Source of the DNA: Streptomyces sp. DH5
GTDB lineage: Bacteria; Actinomycetota; Actinomycetes; Streptomycetales; Streptomycetaceae
Direction: 5' to 3'
DNA: 64,000 nucleotides
NCBI RefSeq assembly: GCF_020873915.1
Contig: NZ_JAHWGP010000001.1
Coordinates: forward strand, 310,001 to 374,000
The notes beneath the pieces were generated by a model that saw nothing but the letters and a program-made list of their open reading frames with translations, was not told the DNA's origin and did not search any database. The translations under genes were made by a program, and so were the position numbers. Positions 15,353-24,084 of the stretch are shown one piece after another. Each line of letters begins with the position of its first letter. Within the stretch, counting starts at the first letter, position 1.

Positions 15353-17056
15353 TCAACTCATGCGCAGGGCAAGGAAGAAGTCCAGCTTGTCCTCCAGCCG
15401 GGAGAGGTCGCGGCCCGTCAACTGCTCGATGCGTCCGACGCGGTAGCGCAGGGTGTTGACGTGCAGGTGGAGACGGGAGGCGCAGCGGGTCCAGGAGCCG
15501 TCGCAGTCGAGGAACGCCTCCAGGGTGGGGATCAGCTCGGCACGGTGCCGGCGGTCGTACGCGCGCAGGGGGTCCAGGAGCCGGGCGGTGAAGGCGCGCC
15601 GTACGTCGTCGGGGACGAACGGGAGCAGCAGGACGTGCGAGGCGAGCTCCTGGTGGCCGGCCGCGCAGACGCGGCCCGGGCGTGCCGCGGCCACGCGCCG
15701 GGCGTGCCGTGCCTCCTCCAGCGCGCCGCGCAGCCCCTCCGCGGAGTGCACGGCGGCGGAGACGCCGAGGGTGAGCCGGCCGTCGCCGTCCAGGCCTGCC
15801 GTGAGCGGGCCGCGCACGGACTCCAGCAGCGCCTCGGCGAGCACCCCCGTACCGGGGTGGTCGTCGTCGCCGGTCACCGCGGGCAGCGGTACCAGCGCGA
15901 CCGCCTCGTCCCCGGTGTGGGCCACCGCGATGCGGTCGGCGTGGTCGGTGCCCGTCGACGCCGGGTCGACCAGGATCTCCTCCAGCAGTGCCTGCGCCAC
16001 CGGGCCGCCGTCGGCCCCGTCCCCGTCGGCCTCGTCGCCGTCCCAGTCGACGTGGGCCACCACGACCTGCCAGTGCGGCGCGGCGCCGAGCCCGGGCAGC
16101 AGCACCGGCGCGGCCACCCGCAGCCGCGCCGCGATCTCGGCGGGCGCGGCGCCCGCCTGGACCAGTTCCAGCACCTCCTGCGCGAGCCGGCGTCTCACCG
16201 TGCGCGCCGCGTCCCGGCGGTCGCGTTCCACGGCGATCAGCTGGGTGACGCCGTGCAGCAGGTCCAGCCGCTCCTCGGCCCAGTCCCCGGCGTCCGCCTC
16301 GACGGCCAGCAGCCAGTCGGACAGCACGCTCCCGCGCCCGTCCCGCGCGTCCGCCGCGGAGCGCCCGCCGCCCCGTACGGGGAACACGCTGTACGGCGTC
16401 TGTCCCAGCGTCACCCGGTGCGGTCCGAGCCGGCCGGTGCGGGCGGCCGCGAGCTGCTCGGCGGCGAGCCGCGCGCACACCTCGGCGGGCAGCGTCGGCC
16501 CGTCCCCCGGCGCCCCGGCGACCTTCGATCCCGCGATCAGCCGGCCGGTGGGCGACAGCAGCCAGGCCCGCAGGTCCAGGTCGGAGCCGAGCAGGTCGAG
16601 CACCACGTCGGGGCCGCCGCCGGCCGGGCCGGCCGTCATCATCCGCCGGTGCCGGTCCACGACGGCCGCGAGGTCCCCGGCGCGCTCGCCGGAGACCTGC
16701 CGGACGACGTGCTCGGTGACGGTCGCGAAGGCCACCGACTCGTGCACCGCGAACAGCGGCAGCCGGTGCCGGGCGCAGGCCGCCACCAGGTCCTCCGGCA
16801 CATCGCCCAGCTCGGCCGTGCCGGCCGCGAGCGCGGCCACCCCGGCCTGTACCAGCAGCCGGACGAACGGCTCGGAGTCGGCGGCGTTCCGGCGCCAGGC
16901 CAGACCCGTGAGCACCAGCTCCCCGCCGGAGAGGTAGCGGCTGGGGTCCCTCAGGTCGGTGGTCATCACGCCCCGCACACCGCGGTCCAGCTCCTCCTCG
17001 CCGCCGAGCAGCTTCAGGCCCAGCGCGTCGGTGTCCAGCAGTGCGCGCAGCCGCAT
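15353..17056 (-). CDS. pucR: PucR-family transcriptional regulator of purine catabolism
   Basis: A 567-aa protein. The N-terminal purine-catabolism domain begins MRLRALLDTDALGLKLLGG and contains the pattern LSGGELVLTGLAW ... LAAGTAELGDVPEDLV. A GGDEF-like middle region follows. The C-terminal PucR HTH has FLDCDGSWTRCASRLHLHVN, TLRYRVGRIEQLTG and DLSRLEDKLDFFLAL. The start is ATG 17056, where family homology begins; a longer in-frame extension to 17212 has no support. The gene is divergent from the xanthine dehydrogenase operon, a classic arrangement for its target. Candidate operator sequences lie between. Confidence 0.9.
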   Translation of the reverse strand: MRLRALLDTDALGLKLLGGEEELDRGVRGVMTTDLRDPSRYLSGGELVLTGLAWRRNAADSEPFVRLLVQAGVAALAAGTAELGDVPEDLVAACARHRLPLFAVHESVAFATVTEHVVRQVSGERAGDLAAVVDRHRRMMTAGPAGGGPDVVLDLLGSDLDLRAWLLSPTGRLIAGSKVAGAPGDGPTLPAEVCARLAAEQLAAARTGRLGPHRVTLGQTPYSVFPVRGGGRSAADARDGRGSVLSDWLLAVEADAGDWAEERLDLLHGVTQLIAVERDRRDAARTVRRRLAQEVLELVQAGAAPAEIAARLRVAAPVLLPGLGAAPHWQVVVAHVDWDGDEADGDGADGGPVAQALLEEILVDPASTGTDHADRIAVAHTGDEAVALVPLPAVTGDDDHPGTGVLAEALLESVRGPLTAGLDGDGRLTLGVSAAVHSAEGLRGALEEARHARRVAAARPGRVCAAGHQELASHVLLLPFVPDDVRRAFTARLLDPLRAYDRRHRAELIPTLEAFLDCDGSWTRCASRLHLHVNTLRYRVGRIEQLTGRDLSRLEDKLDFFLALRMS

Positions 17057-17401
17057 TCTCGTCGCCGCCGTTCTCTGTCTCGATGTCTGTGAAGAACCGT
17101 GGGGGGTCTTCCGGTGGGGGCCCTCGGCCTGGCTGATCAGGGGTGCCGGCCGGTCCTCGGACCGTGTCCGCTGTTTCCGGACGAATGTGGGGAGGTTACG
17201 GAAGGCCTCCATTCATATGAATCTACAAGATGCCTACGCTGGCCAGCCAACTCCTTCATGGGTTCCGTGACTGACCCATGCGGAGCACACGGCGGTGTAC
17301 TGGGCCTCATCCGCGTGAAGACCGCATGGAGAGCCGGGCCCGCCGCACACGGATCGACTCGAACCGGACATCCCACGAGACGAAGAAGAGAGCCGGTGGT
17401 C
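17057..17401. other. Divergent regulatory region pucR / xdh
   Basis: No gene was found in these 345 bases. The left half includes GGAGG/CCTCC (17191-17195 and 17206-17210), which abuts the perfect palindrome at 17211-17222. The right 180 bases up to the xdh start contain no clear repeat. Both divergent promoters must lie here. Confidence 0.7.
17211..17222. promoter_or_regulatory. Candidate PucR operator ATTCATATGAAT
   Basis: A perfect 12-bp palindrome, strikingly AT-rich for this genome, in the middle of the pucR-xdh intergenic region. Its position fits an operator controlling both directions. The binding protein is inferred from context only. Confidence 0.5.
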
Positions 17402-18292
17402 ATGGACTTCCTTCGCCCCGCCAGCTGGGAGGAGGCGCTCGCCGCGAAGGCCGAGCACCCCGCCGCCGTGCCGATCGCGGGTGGCACCGACGTGATGGTC
17501 GAGATCAACTTCGATCACCGCCGGCCCGAGCACCTCATGGACCTGAACCGCATCGGCGACCTCGGGGAGTGGGAGGTCGGCGAGGACAGCGTACGGCTCG
17601 GCGCCTCCGTCCCGTACTCCCGCATCATGGAGCACCTGCGCACCGAGCTGCCGGGGCTCGCCCTCGCCTCGCACACCGTCGCCTCCCCGCAGATCCGCAA
17701 CCGCGGCGGCGTCGGCGGCAACCTCGGCACCGCCTCCCCGGCCGGCGACGCCCACCCGGCGCTGCTCGCGGCAGGCGCCGAGGTCGAGGCCGAGTCGGTG
17801 CGCGGGTCGCGCCGCATCCCGATCGACGCGTTCTACACCGGCGTGAAGCGCAACGCGCTGGCGCCGGACGAGCTGATCCGCGCCGTCCACATCAGGAAGG
17901 CCGACGGCCCGCAGCAGTACTCCAAGGTCGGCACCCGCAACGCCATGGTCATCGCCGTGTGCGCCTTCGGCCTCGCCCTCCACCCGCAGACCCGGACGGT
18001 GCGCACGGGGATCGGCTCGGCCGCCCCGACGCCGATCCGGGCGCGGGCCGCCGAGGAGTTCCTGGACGCGGCCCTGGAGGAGGGCGGCCTCTGGGACAAC
18101 GGGAAGACCATCACCCCGTCCCTCGCCAAGCGCTTCGCCGACCTGTGCGCCGCCGCCTGCAACCCCATCGACGACGTCCGCGGCACCGCCGGCTACCGCC
18201 GCCACGCGGTCGGGGTCATGGCCCGCCGCACCCTGACCTGGACCTGGGAGTCGTACCGCGGCGCCCGCCGCACCACGGAGGGAGCCGCGTAA
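17402..18292 (+). CDS. xdhB: Xanthine dehydrogenase, FAD-binding subunit
   Basis: A 296-aa medium subunit of the molybdenum hydroxylase family. FAD-binding motifs are PIAGGTDVMVE near residue 25 and the diphosphate loop QIRNRGGVGGNLGTASPAGD near 98-117. The C-terminal CO-dehydrogenase flavoprotein domain ends the protein. It passes electrons from the 2Fe-2S centres to NAD+. ATG 17402 starts the operon, and its TAA overlaps the ATG of the next subunit (TAATG). Confidence 0.92.
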   Translation: MDFLRPASWEEALAAKAEHPAAVPIAGGTDVMVEINFDHRRPEHLMDLNRIGDLGEWEVGEDSVRLGASVPYSRIMEHLRTELPGLALASHTVASPQIRNRGGVGGNLGTASPAGDAHPALLAAGAEVEAESVRGSRRIPIDAFYTGVKRNALAPDELIRAVHIRKADGPQQYSKVGTRNAMVIAVCAFGLALHPQTRTVRTGIGSAAPTPIRARAAEEFLDAALEEGGLWDNGKTITPSLAKRFADLCAAACNPIDDVRGTAGYRRHAVGVMARRTLTWTWESYRGARRTTEGAA

Positions 18293-18828
18293 TGCGCATC
18301 GACTTCACCGTCAACGGACGTCCCCAGGAGGCCGACGACGTCTGGGAGGGCGAGTCCCTGCTGTACGTGCTGCGCGAGCGGCTCGGTCTGCCCGGTTCCA
18401 AGAACGCCTGCGAACAGGGCGAGTGCGGTTCGTGCACCGTACGGCTCGACGGCGTGCCCGTGTGCGCGTGCCTCGTCGCCGCCGGCCAGGTCCAGGGCCG
18501 CGACGTCGTCACCGTGGAGGGCCTGGCCGACTTGGCCCGGCAGCGCTCCCGCAACTCGCCGGAGGTCACGGGCACCGGCTCGCGGACCGGCGAGGGCGGC
18601 GGACTGGCCCCGATCCAGCAGGCGTTCATCGACGCCGGCGCCGTGCAGTGCGGCTTCTGCACGCCGGGGCTGCTGGTCGCCGCCGACGAGATGCTGGAGC
18701 GCAACCCCGACCCGACCGACGCGGACATCCGCGAGGCCCTGTCCGGCAACCTGTGCCGCTGCACCGGCTACGAGACGATCATGGACGCGGTCCGCCTGGC
18801 GGCCGCCCGCCGGTCCGAGGGGGTCTGA
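18292..18828 (+). CDS. xdhC: Xanthine dehydrogenase, 2Fe-2S subunit
   Basis: A 178-aa small subunit. The plant-type ferredoxin cluster motif NACEQGECGSCTVRLDGVPV with a further Cys at ~60 binds the first [2Fe-2S]. The C-terminal pair VQCGFCTPG ... GNLCRCTGY binds the second, near molybdopterin. It starts by TAATG overlap with the FAD subunit and ends 2 nt before the large subunit, consistent with equal translation. Subunit letters vary between organisms. Confidence 0.93.
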   Translation: MRIDFTVNGRPQEADDVWEGESLLYVLRERLGLPGSKNACEQGECGSCTVRLDGVPVCACLVAAGQVQGRDVVTVEGLADLARQRSRNSPEVTGTGSRTGEGGGLAPIQQAFIDAGAVQCGFCTPGLLVAADEMLERNPDPTDADIREALSGNLCRCTGYETIMDAVRLAAARRSEGV

Positions 18829-18830
18829 GC

Positions 18831-21215
18831 ATGCCGACGAGCGGTGTTCCCACCAAGATCACGCAGGGCTCGGGCACCAGGGGCGGCATCGGCGAGTCCA
18901 CCCTCCGCCCGGACGGCACCCTCAAGGTCACCGGCGAGTTCGCGTACTCCTCCGACATGTGGCACGACGACATGCTCTGGGGCCGGATCCTGCGCTCCAC
19001 CGTCGCCCACGCCGAGATCCTGTCCATCGACACGAGCCAGGCGCTCGCCGTCCCGGGCGTCCACGCCGTCATGACGTACGACGACCTGCCCACCGACGTG
19101 AAGCACTACGGCCTGGAGATCCAGGACACCCCCGTCCTCGCCCACGGCAAGGTCCGCCACCACGGCGAACCGGTCGCGATCGTCGCCGCCGACCACCCGG
19201 AGACCGCCCGCCGGGCCGCCGCGAAGATCCAGGTCGAGTACCGCGAGCTGCCCGTCGTCACCGGCGAGGCCTCCGCCCTCGCCCCGGACGCGCCCCTCGT
19301 CCACGAGCACCGCGACGACCACCACCTCGCCCACGTCCCGCACCCCAACATCGTCCACCGGCAGCCCATCGTGCGCGGCGACGTGGCGTCCGCACGGGAG
19401 CGCGCGGACGTGATCGTCGAGGGCGAGTACACCTTCGGCATGCAGGACCAGGCCTTCCTCGGCCCCGAGTCCGGTCTCGCCGTCCCCGAGGAGGACGGCG
19501 GCGTGCACCTCTACGTCGCCACCCAGTGGCTCCACTCCGACCTGCGCCAGATCGCCCCCGTGCTCGGCCTGCCCGAGGACAAGGTACGGATGACCCTGGC
19601 CGGCGTCGGCGGCGCCTTCGGCGGGCGCGAGGACCTGTCCATGCAGATCCACGCCTGCCTGCTCGCCCTGCGCACCGGCAGACCCGTCAAGATCGTCTAT
19701 AACCGGTTCGAGTCCTTCTTCGGCCACGTCCACCGCCACCCGGCCAAGCTCTCCTACGAGCACGGCGCCACCGCGGACGGCCGGCTCACCCACGTCAGGT
19801 GCCGCATCGTCCTCGACGGCGGCGCGTACGCCTCCGCCTCCCCGGCCGTGGTCGGCAACGCCTCCTCGCTCGGCATCGGCCCCTACGTCGTCGACGACGT
19901 CGACGTCGAGGCCCTCGCCCTCTACACCAACAACCCGCCCTGCGGCGCCATGCGCGGCTTCGGCGCGGTCCAGGCGTGCTTCGCCTACGAGGCGCAGATG
20001 GACAGGCTGGCGGCCCGGCTCGGCATGGACCCGGTGGAGTTCCGGCAGCTCAACGCCATGGAACAGGGCTCGCTCCTGCCCACCGGACAGACCGTCGACT
20101 CACCGGCGCCGGTCGCCGAACTCCTGCGCCGCGTCAAGGCGATGCCCATGCCGCCGGAGCGCCAGTGGGAGTCCAGCGAGGGCGCCGACGTGCGCCAGCT
20201 CCCGGGCGGCCTGTCCAACACCACGCACGGCGAGGGTGTCGTCCGGGGCGTCGGTTACGCGGTCGGCATCAAGAACGTCGGCTTCTCCGAGGGCTTCGAC
20301 GACTACTCCACCGCCCGCGTCCGCATGGAGGTCGTGGGCGGTGATCCGGTCGCCACCGTGCACACCGCGATGGCGGAGGTCGGCCAGGGCGGCGTCACCG
20401 TCCACGCGCAGATCGCGCGCACCGAGCTGGGCGTCGCCCAGGTGACGATCCATCCCGCCGACACCCGGGTCGGGTCGGCCGGTTCGACCTCGGCGTCCCG
20501 GCAGACGTACGTCACCGGGGGCGCGGTCAGGAACGCCTGCGAACTGGTCCGTGAACGGGTGCTGGAACTCGGCCGGCGCAGGTTCGGCTCGTACCACCCG
20601 GCCTGGGCGACCGCGGAACTCCTCCTGGAGGGCGGCAAGGTCGTCACCGACGGCGGCGAGGTGCTCGCCGACCTGGTGGACGTCCTCGGCGAGGAGGCCG
20701 TCGAGGTCGAGGAGGAGTGGCGGCACCGGCCGACCGAACCCTTCGACCCGCACACCGGCCAGGGCGACGGCCACGTCCAGTACTCCTTCGCCGCGCACCG
20801 GGCCGTCGTCGAGGTCGACACCGAACTCGGCCTGGTCAAGGTCGTCGAACTGGCCTGCGCGCAGGACGTCGGCAAGGCGCTCAACCCGCTGTCCGTGATC
20901 GGCCAGATCCAGGGCGGCACCACCCAGGGCCTGGGCGTGGCGGTCATGGAGGAGATCGTCGTCGACCCGGGGACCGCGAAGGTGCGCAACCCGTCCTTCA
21001 CGGACTACCTCATCCCCACCATCCTCGACACGCCGACCATCCCCGTCGACGTGCTCGAACTCGCCGACGACCACGCGCCGTACGGCCTGCGCGGCGTCGG
21101 CGAAGCGCCCACCCTGTCGTCCACGCCGGCGGTCCTGGCGGCCATCCGCGACGCCACGGGCCTCGCCCTCGACAGGACCCCCGTCCGCCCGGAACACCTC
21201 ACGGGCACCGGGTGA
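18831..21215 (+). CDS. xdhA: Xanthine dehydrogenase, molybdopterin-binding subunit
   Basis: A 794-aa catalytic subunit that hydroxylates hypoxanthine and xanthine to urate. The aldehyde oxidase/xanthine dehydrogenase hammerhead domain comes first (GEFAYSSDMWHDDMLWGRIL). The Mo-cofactor loop GVGGAFGGRED is near 260, followed by CGAMRGFGAVQA near 370 and GQGGVTVHAQIAR near 520. The conserved base Glu lies in RGVGEAPTLSS near the C-terminus. It is the third gene of the operon. The expected maturation factor XdhC follows. Confidence 0.93.
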   Translation: MPTSGVPTKITQGSGTRGGIGESTLRPDGTLKVTGEFAYSSDMWHDDMLWGRILRSTVAHAEILSIDTSQALAVPGVHAVMTYDDLPTDVKHYGLEIQDTPVLAHGKVRHHGEPVAIVAADHPETARRAAAKIQVEYRELPVVTGEASALAPDAPLVHEHRDDHHLAHVPHPNIVHRQPIVRGDVASARERADVIVEGEYTFGMQDQAFLGPESGLAVPEEDGGVHLYVATQWLHSDLRQIAPVLGLPEDKVRMTLAGVGGAFGGREDLSMQIHACLLALRTGRPVKIVYNRFESFFGHVHRHPAKLSYEHGATADGRLTHVRCRIVLDGGAYASASPAVVGNASSLGIGPYVVDDVDVEALALYTNNPPCGAMRGFGAVQACFAYEAQMDRLAARLGMDPVEFRQLNAMEQGSLLPTGQTVDSPAPVAELLRRVKAMPMPPERQWESSEGADVRQLPGGLSNTTHGEGVVRGVGYAVGIKNVGFSEGFDDYSTARVRMEVVGGDPVATVHTAMAEVGQGGVTVHAQIARTELGVAQVTIHPADTRVGSAGSTSASRQTYVTGGAVRNACELVRERVLELGRRRFGSYHPAWATAELLLEGGKVVTDGGEVLADLVDVLGEEAVEVEEEWRHRPTEPFDPHTGQGDGHVQYSFAAHRAVVEVDTELGLVKVVELACAQDVGKALNPLSVIGQIQGGTTQGLGVAVMEEIVVDPGTAKVRNPSFTDYLIPTILDTPTIPVDVLELADDHAPYGLRGVGEAPTLSSTPAVLAAIRDATGLALDRTPVRPEHLTGTG

Positions 21216-21278
21216 TCGCGCCGCCGTCGCGGGCAGTCGTGCTTCACCCCGTGCGACCGGAGCCGAGGAGACCGAGAC

Positions 21279-22454
21279 ATGCTGGACATCGCCGAGGAGC
21301 TGGACCGGTGGGCCGGGCAGGGCCGTGACTTCGCGGTCGCCACCGTGGTGGCGACCGGCGGCAGCGCGCCCCGCCCACCGGGCGCCGCGCTCGCGGTCGA
21401 CACCGACGGCACGGCCGTCGGCTCGGTCTCCGGCGGTTGCGTGGAGGGCGCGGTGTACGAGCTGTGCGAGCAGGCGCTGAGGGACGGCGAACCGGTCCTC
21501 GAACGCTTCGGCTACAGCGACGAGGACGCCTTCGCCGTCGGTCTGACCTGCGGCGGCGTCATCGACGTCCTGGTCACTCCGGTGCGTGCGGCGGATCCCG
21601 CCCGCCCGGTGCTGGCGGCCGCCCTGACCGCGGCGGCGCGGGGGGAGGCGGTGGCGGTGGCGCGGATCGTCAGCGGCCCGGCGGAACTGACGGGCCGCGC
21701 GCTGACGGTCCGTCCCGACGGCTCGTACGAGGGCGGTTTCGGCGCCCACCCGGAACTGGACCGTACGGTGGCCGCCGAGGCGGGCGCCCTCCTGGACGCC
21801 GGCCGCACCGGCACCCTGGAGATCGGGCAGCGGGGCTCGCGCCGCGGCGCACCGCTCACCGTCCTGGTCGAGTCCTCCGTCCCCCCGCCCCGGATGATCG
21901 TCTTCGGTGCGATCGACTTCGCGGCCGCACTGGTACGGGTCGGCAAGTTCCTCGGCCACCACGTCACGGTGTGCGACGCGCGCCCCGTGTTCGCCACCCG
22001 GGCCCGCTTCCCCGAGGCCGACGAGATCGTCGTCGACTGGCCGCACACGTACCTGGAGCGCACCGCCGTGGACGCCCGGACGGTCCTGTGCGTCCTGACG
22101 CACGACCCCAAGTTCGACGTACCGCTGCTGAAGCTCGCCCTGCGCCTGCCGGTCGCCTACGTCGGCGCGATGGGCTCCCGCCGCACCCACCTGGACCGCG
22201 GTGCCCGCTTGCGCGAGGTCGGCGTGACCGACCGGGAACTGGCCCGCCTCAGGTCACCGATCGGCCTGGACCTCGGCGCCCGTACGCCGCAGGAGACGGC
22301 CCTGTCCATCGCCGCGGAGATCGTCGCCGACCGTCATGGCGGCACCGGGGCCTCCCTCACCGGCGCCCACACCCCGATCCACCACGACGACCCGGGCACG
22401 CTCGGGCCGTCGTGGTGTGCCGGGTTCAGCGGGGAACGTCCTGCTTCGCCGTGA
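21279..22454 (+). CDS. XdhC/CoxI-family molybdenum cofactor insertion factor
   Basis: A 391-aa protein with N-terminal XdhC/CoxI domain (VVATGGSAPRPPGAALAV, SVSGGCVEGAVYE) and C-terminal Rossmann domain (MIVFGAIDFAAALVRVGKFL, YVGAMGSRRTHLDRG). XdhC proteins deliver sulfurated molybdenum cofactor to xanthine dehydrogenase. In the Rossmann loop the usual GxGxxA pattern reads GAIDFA, a mild deviation. The gene starts 63 nt after the large subunit, preceded by GGAG, in the same operon. Confidence 0.9.
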   Translation: MLDIAEELDRWAGQGRDFAVATVVATGGSAPRPPGAALAVDTDGTAVGSVSGGCVEGAVYELCEQALRDGEPVLERFGYSDEDAFAVGLTCGGVIDVLVTPVRAADPARPVLAAALTAAARGEAVAVARIVSGPAELTGRALTVRPDGSYEGGFGAHPELDRTVAAEAGALLDAGRTGTLEIGQRGSRRGAPLTVLVESSVPPPRMIVFGAIDFAAALVRVGKFLGHHVTVCDARPVFATRARFPEADEIVVDWPHTYLERTAVDARTVLCVLTHDPKFDVPLLKLALRLPVAYVGAMGSRRTHLDRGARLREVGVTDRELARLRSPIGLDLGARTPQETALSIAAEIVADRHGGTGASLTGAHTPIHHDDPGTLGPSWCAGFSGERPASP

Positions 22455-22495
22455 CGGTTTCGGCGTGACGGTGCCCCTGGGGCGCCGCCCCGGTC

Positions 22496-22936
22496 TCACG
22501 CCCGCCGGAGCAGCCGGTCCACCGCGCGGCCGAAGACGTGACGGCCCGCGCGGGCCAGGGCTGCGTCGGCGAAGGCGGGCAGGAAGCGGACCCGGATGTC
22601 CTCCCGCCACACCACCCGTGCCCGGCCCCCGGGTCCCGGCAGGACCTCGATCTCCGCCCAGCCCGTGACGACGCGGCCCCGCTTCTCCAGGCGGCACAAC
22701 CCCGGGGCGTCGCCCACCGGGGGCTGCCACACCGTCACTTCCATCGGGTCGTCGAAGGAGAGCGGGCCCGGACCCGTGCGGGCCAGGAAGACGGTGCCCT
22801 CACCCGTGGGCGGGGGAGTGGTCACCGTGACCCGGGTCATCGGCACCACGTCACCGTGGCGGGGCCACGTCGTGAGCCTGCGCCAGGCCTCGTCGAGGGG
22901 GAGGGGCGCCGTGCGCTGGAGCTGGAAGGTGGCCAC
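22496..22936 (-). CDS. SRPBCC-fold (polyketide cyclase/START-like) protein
   Basis: A 146-aa protein with the START-like pattern: hydrophobic N-terminal strand, DEAWRRLTTWPRHGDVVPM helix, alternating strands, and a long C-terminal helix AALARAGRHVFGRAVDRLL. It starts with GTG 22936 and AGGA upstream. It is convergent with the xdhC-like maturation gene. The ligand and role are unknown. Confidence 0.75.
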   Translation of the reverse strand: MATFQLQRTAPLPLDEAWRRLTTWPRHGDVVPMTRVTVTTPPPTGEGTVFLARTGPGPLSFDDPMEVTVWQPPVGDAPGLCRLEKRGRVVTGWAEIEVLPGPGGRARVVWREDIRVRFLPAFADAALARAGRHVFGRAVDRLLRRA

Positions 22937-23020
22937 GGGAGGATCCTAGGAAATCCCGCCCGGCCGGCCGGTGGTGTCCGGCGGTACGGCTCACCCGTCC
23001 GGCTCAGTGGTCCCCGGTGC

Positions 23021-23797
23021 TCACCGGTACACCTTGCCCGGCTCGGCCTTTCCGGGCGCGAGGAGCTGCGGCACCGTCACGAACACGTAGCCGCGCTTCT
23101 TCAGCGCGTCGATGATGCCGGGCACGGCGGGGACGGTCCCGTCGTAGATGTCGTGGAGCAGGATGATGCCGTCGCGGGAGGCCTGGGCGAGGACGCGGCG
23201 GGTGATCAGGTCGGAGTCGGTGGTCAGGTAGTCCTTCGCCGTCACGCTCCACAGGACCTCCGACAGGCCCAGCTCGCGGCTGATCTCCTGCACGGTGTCG
23301 TTCGTCCGGCCCTGGGGCGGGCGCATCAGGGTGGGGCGGCGGCCGGTGAGGCGTTCTATCTCCTCGTTGGTGCGCCGGAGTTCCTCGCGTATCTCGTCCG
23401 GTTCCAGCTCCGTCAGGATGCGGTGGGTCCAGGTGTGACTGGCCACCTCGTGGCCCTCGTCGGCCATCCGTCGCACCAGCTCCGGGTACGTGTCGATGTG
23501 CCGTCTGCCCAGGAGGAAGAAGGTCGCGGGCACCTGCTCGTCCTTCAGGATGTCCAGCAGCCGTGCGGAGTGCTCGCCGGGGCCGGCGTCGAAGGTCAGC
23601 GCGATGCACTTCACCTCGCGGCAGTCGACGGTGCCGAAGCGGGCCTGGACGTCGGTGCCGCGGACGGCGCTGGGGGCGGTCGTCTCCACCTGCGCGCAGC
23701 CGCTGAGCGGCAGCGTGAGCGCCGCGACCGCGGCCAGTGCCGACGCCCCCCGGAACGCGGCCCCCGGTCTTCTCGTCTTCCTGGTCAGAAAAGGCAT
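23021..23797 (-). CDS. Polysaccharide deacetylase lipoprotein (NodB-type)
   Basis: A 258-aa exported enzyme. A signal peptide ends at the lipobox LSGC. The NodB domain has TFDAGPGEHS (metal Asp), SHTWTHRILTEL (HxxxH metal ligands), RPPQGRTND and the late motif ILLHDIYDGTV, so all catalytic motifs are present. It would remove N-acetyl groups from peptidoglycan or another surface glycan. ATG 23797 fits a leaderless start: TATAGT ends 6 nt upstream. An ATG at 23812 lies inside the palindrome and is the alternative. It is divergent from the glycosyltransferase operon. Confidence 0.88.
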   Translation of the reverse strand: MPFLTRKTRRPGAAFRGASALAAVAALTLPLSGCAQVETTAPSAVRGTDVQARFGTVDCREVKCIALTFDAGPGEHSARLLDILKDEQVPATFFLLGRRHIDTYPELVRRMADEGHEVASHTWTHRILTELEPDEIREELRRTNEEIERLTGRRPTLMRPPQGRTNDTVQEISRELGLSEVLWSVTAKDYLTTDSDLITRRVLAQASRDGIILLHDIYDGTVPAVPGIIDALKKRGYVFVTVPQLLAPGKAEPGKVYR

Positions 23798-23800
23798 GGC

Positions 23801-23840
23801 CGGACTATACATTTTGTCTATAAACTGTATGTATAGTCCG
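23801..23840. promoter_or_regulatory. Low-GC palindrome with outward TATAGT elements
   Basis: CGGACTATACAT (23801-23812) and ATGTATAGTCCG (23829-23840) are perfect 12-bp inverted arms with a 16-nt AT-rich spacer. Each arm carries TATAGT reading outward, suggesting divergent -10 hexamers for the deacetylase (minus) and for a long leader of the glycan operon (plus). It is probably an operator for an unidentified regulator. Confidence 0.6.
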
Positions 23841-24084
23841 ATTCGTGTGCCCGTGTGCGAGGCGGGTCGGGCGTGTGAGAGTCGTCACGCCGTACGGGCG
23901 GCGGTGACCTGATCGGCGCGCAAAAGCCCCCTCTTCGGTCGTGGTGGGACAAGCTGTGTCCAAGTGTTTGAGACAACCGCGAACGCGGCACCCGCGTCCG
24001 GGTAGGTCCTCACGCCTCTCAGGGACGGAGCACAGCCCCGATGCGCAGTCCTGATACCAGAGCCCGGGGGAGGAGGACGTCCGT

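Noticed and set aside
15353-17212. Longer PucR start at 17212
   Set aside because: The extra 52 residues show no family similarity and would cover the candidate operator palindrome.
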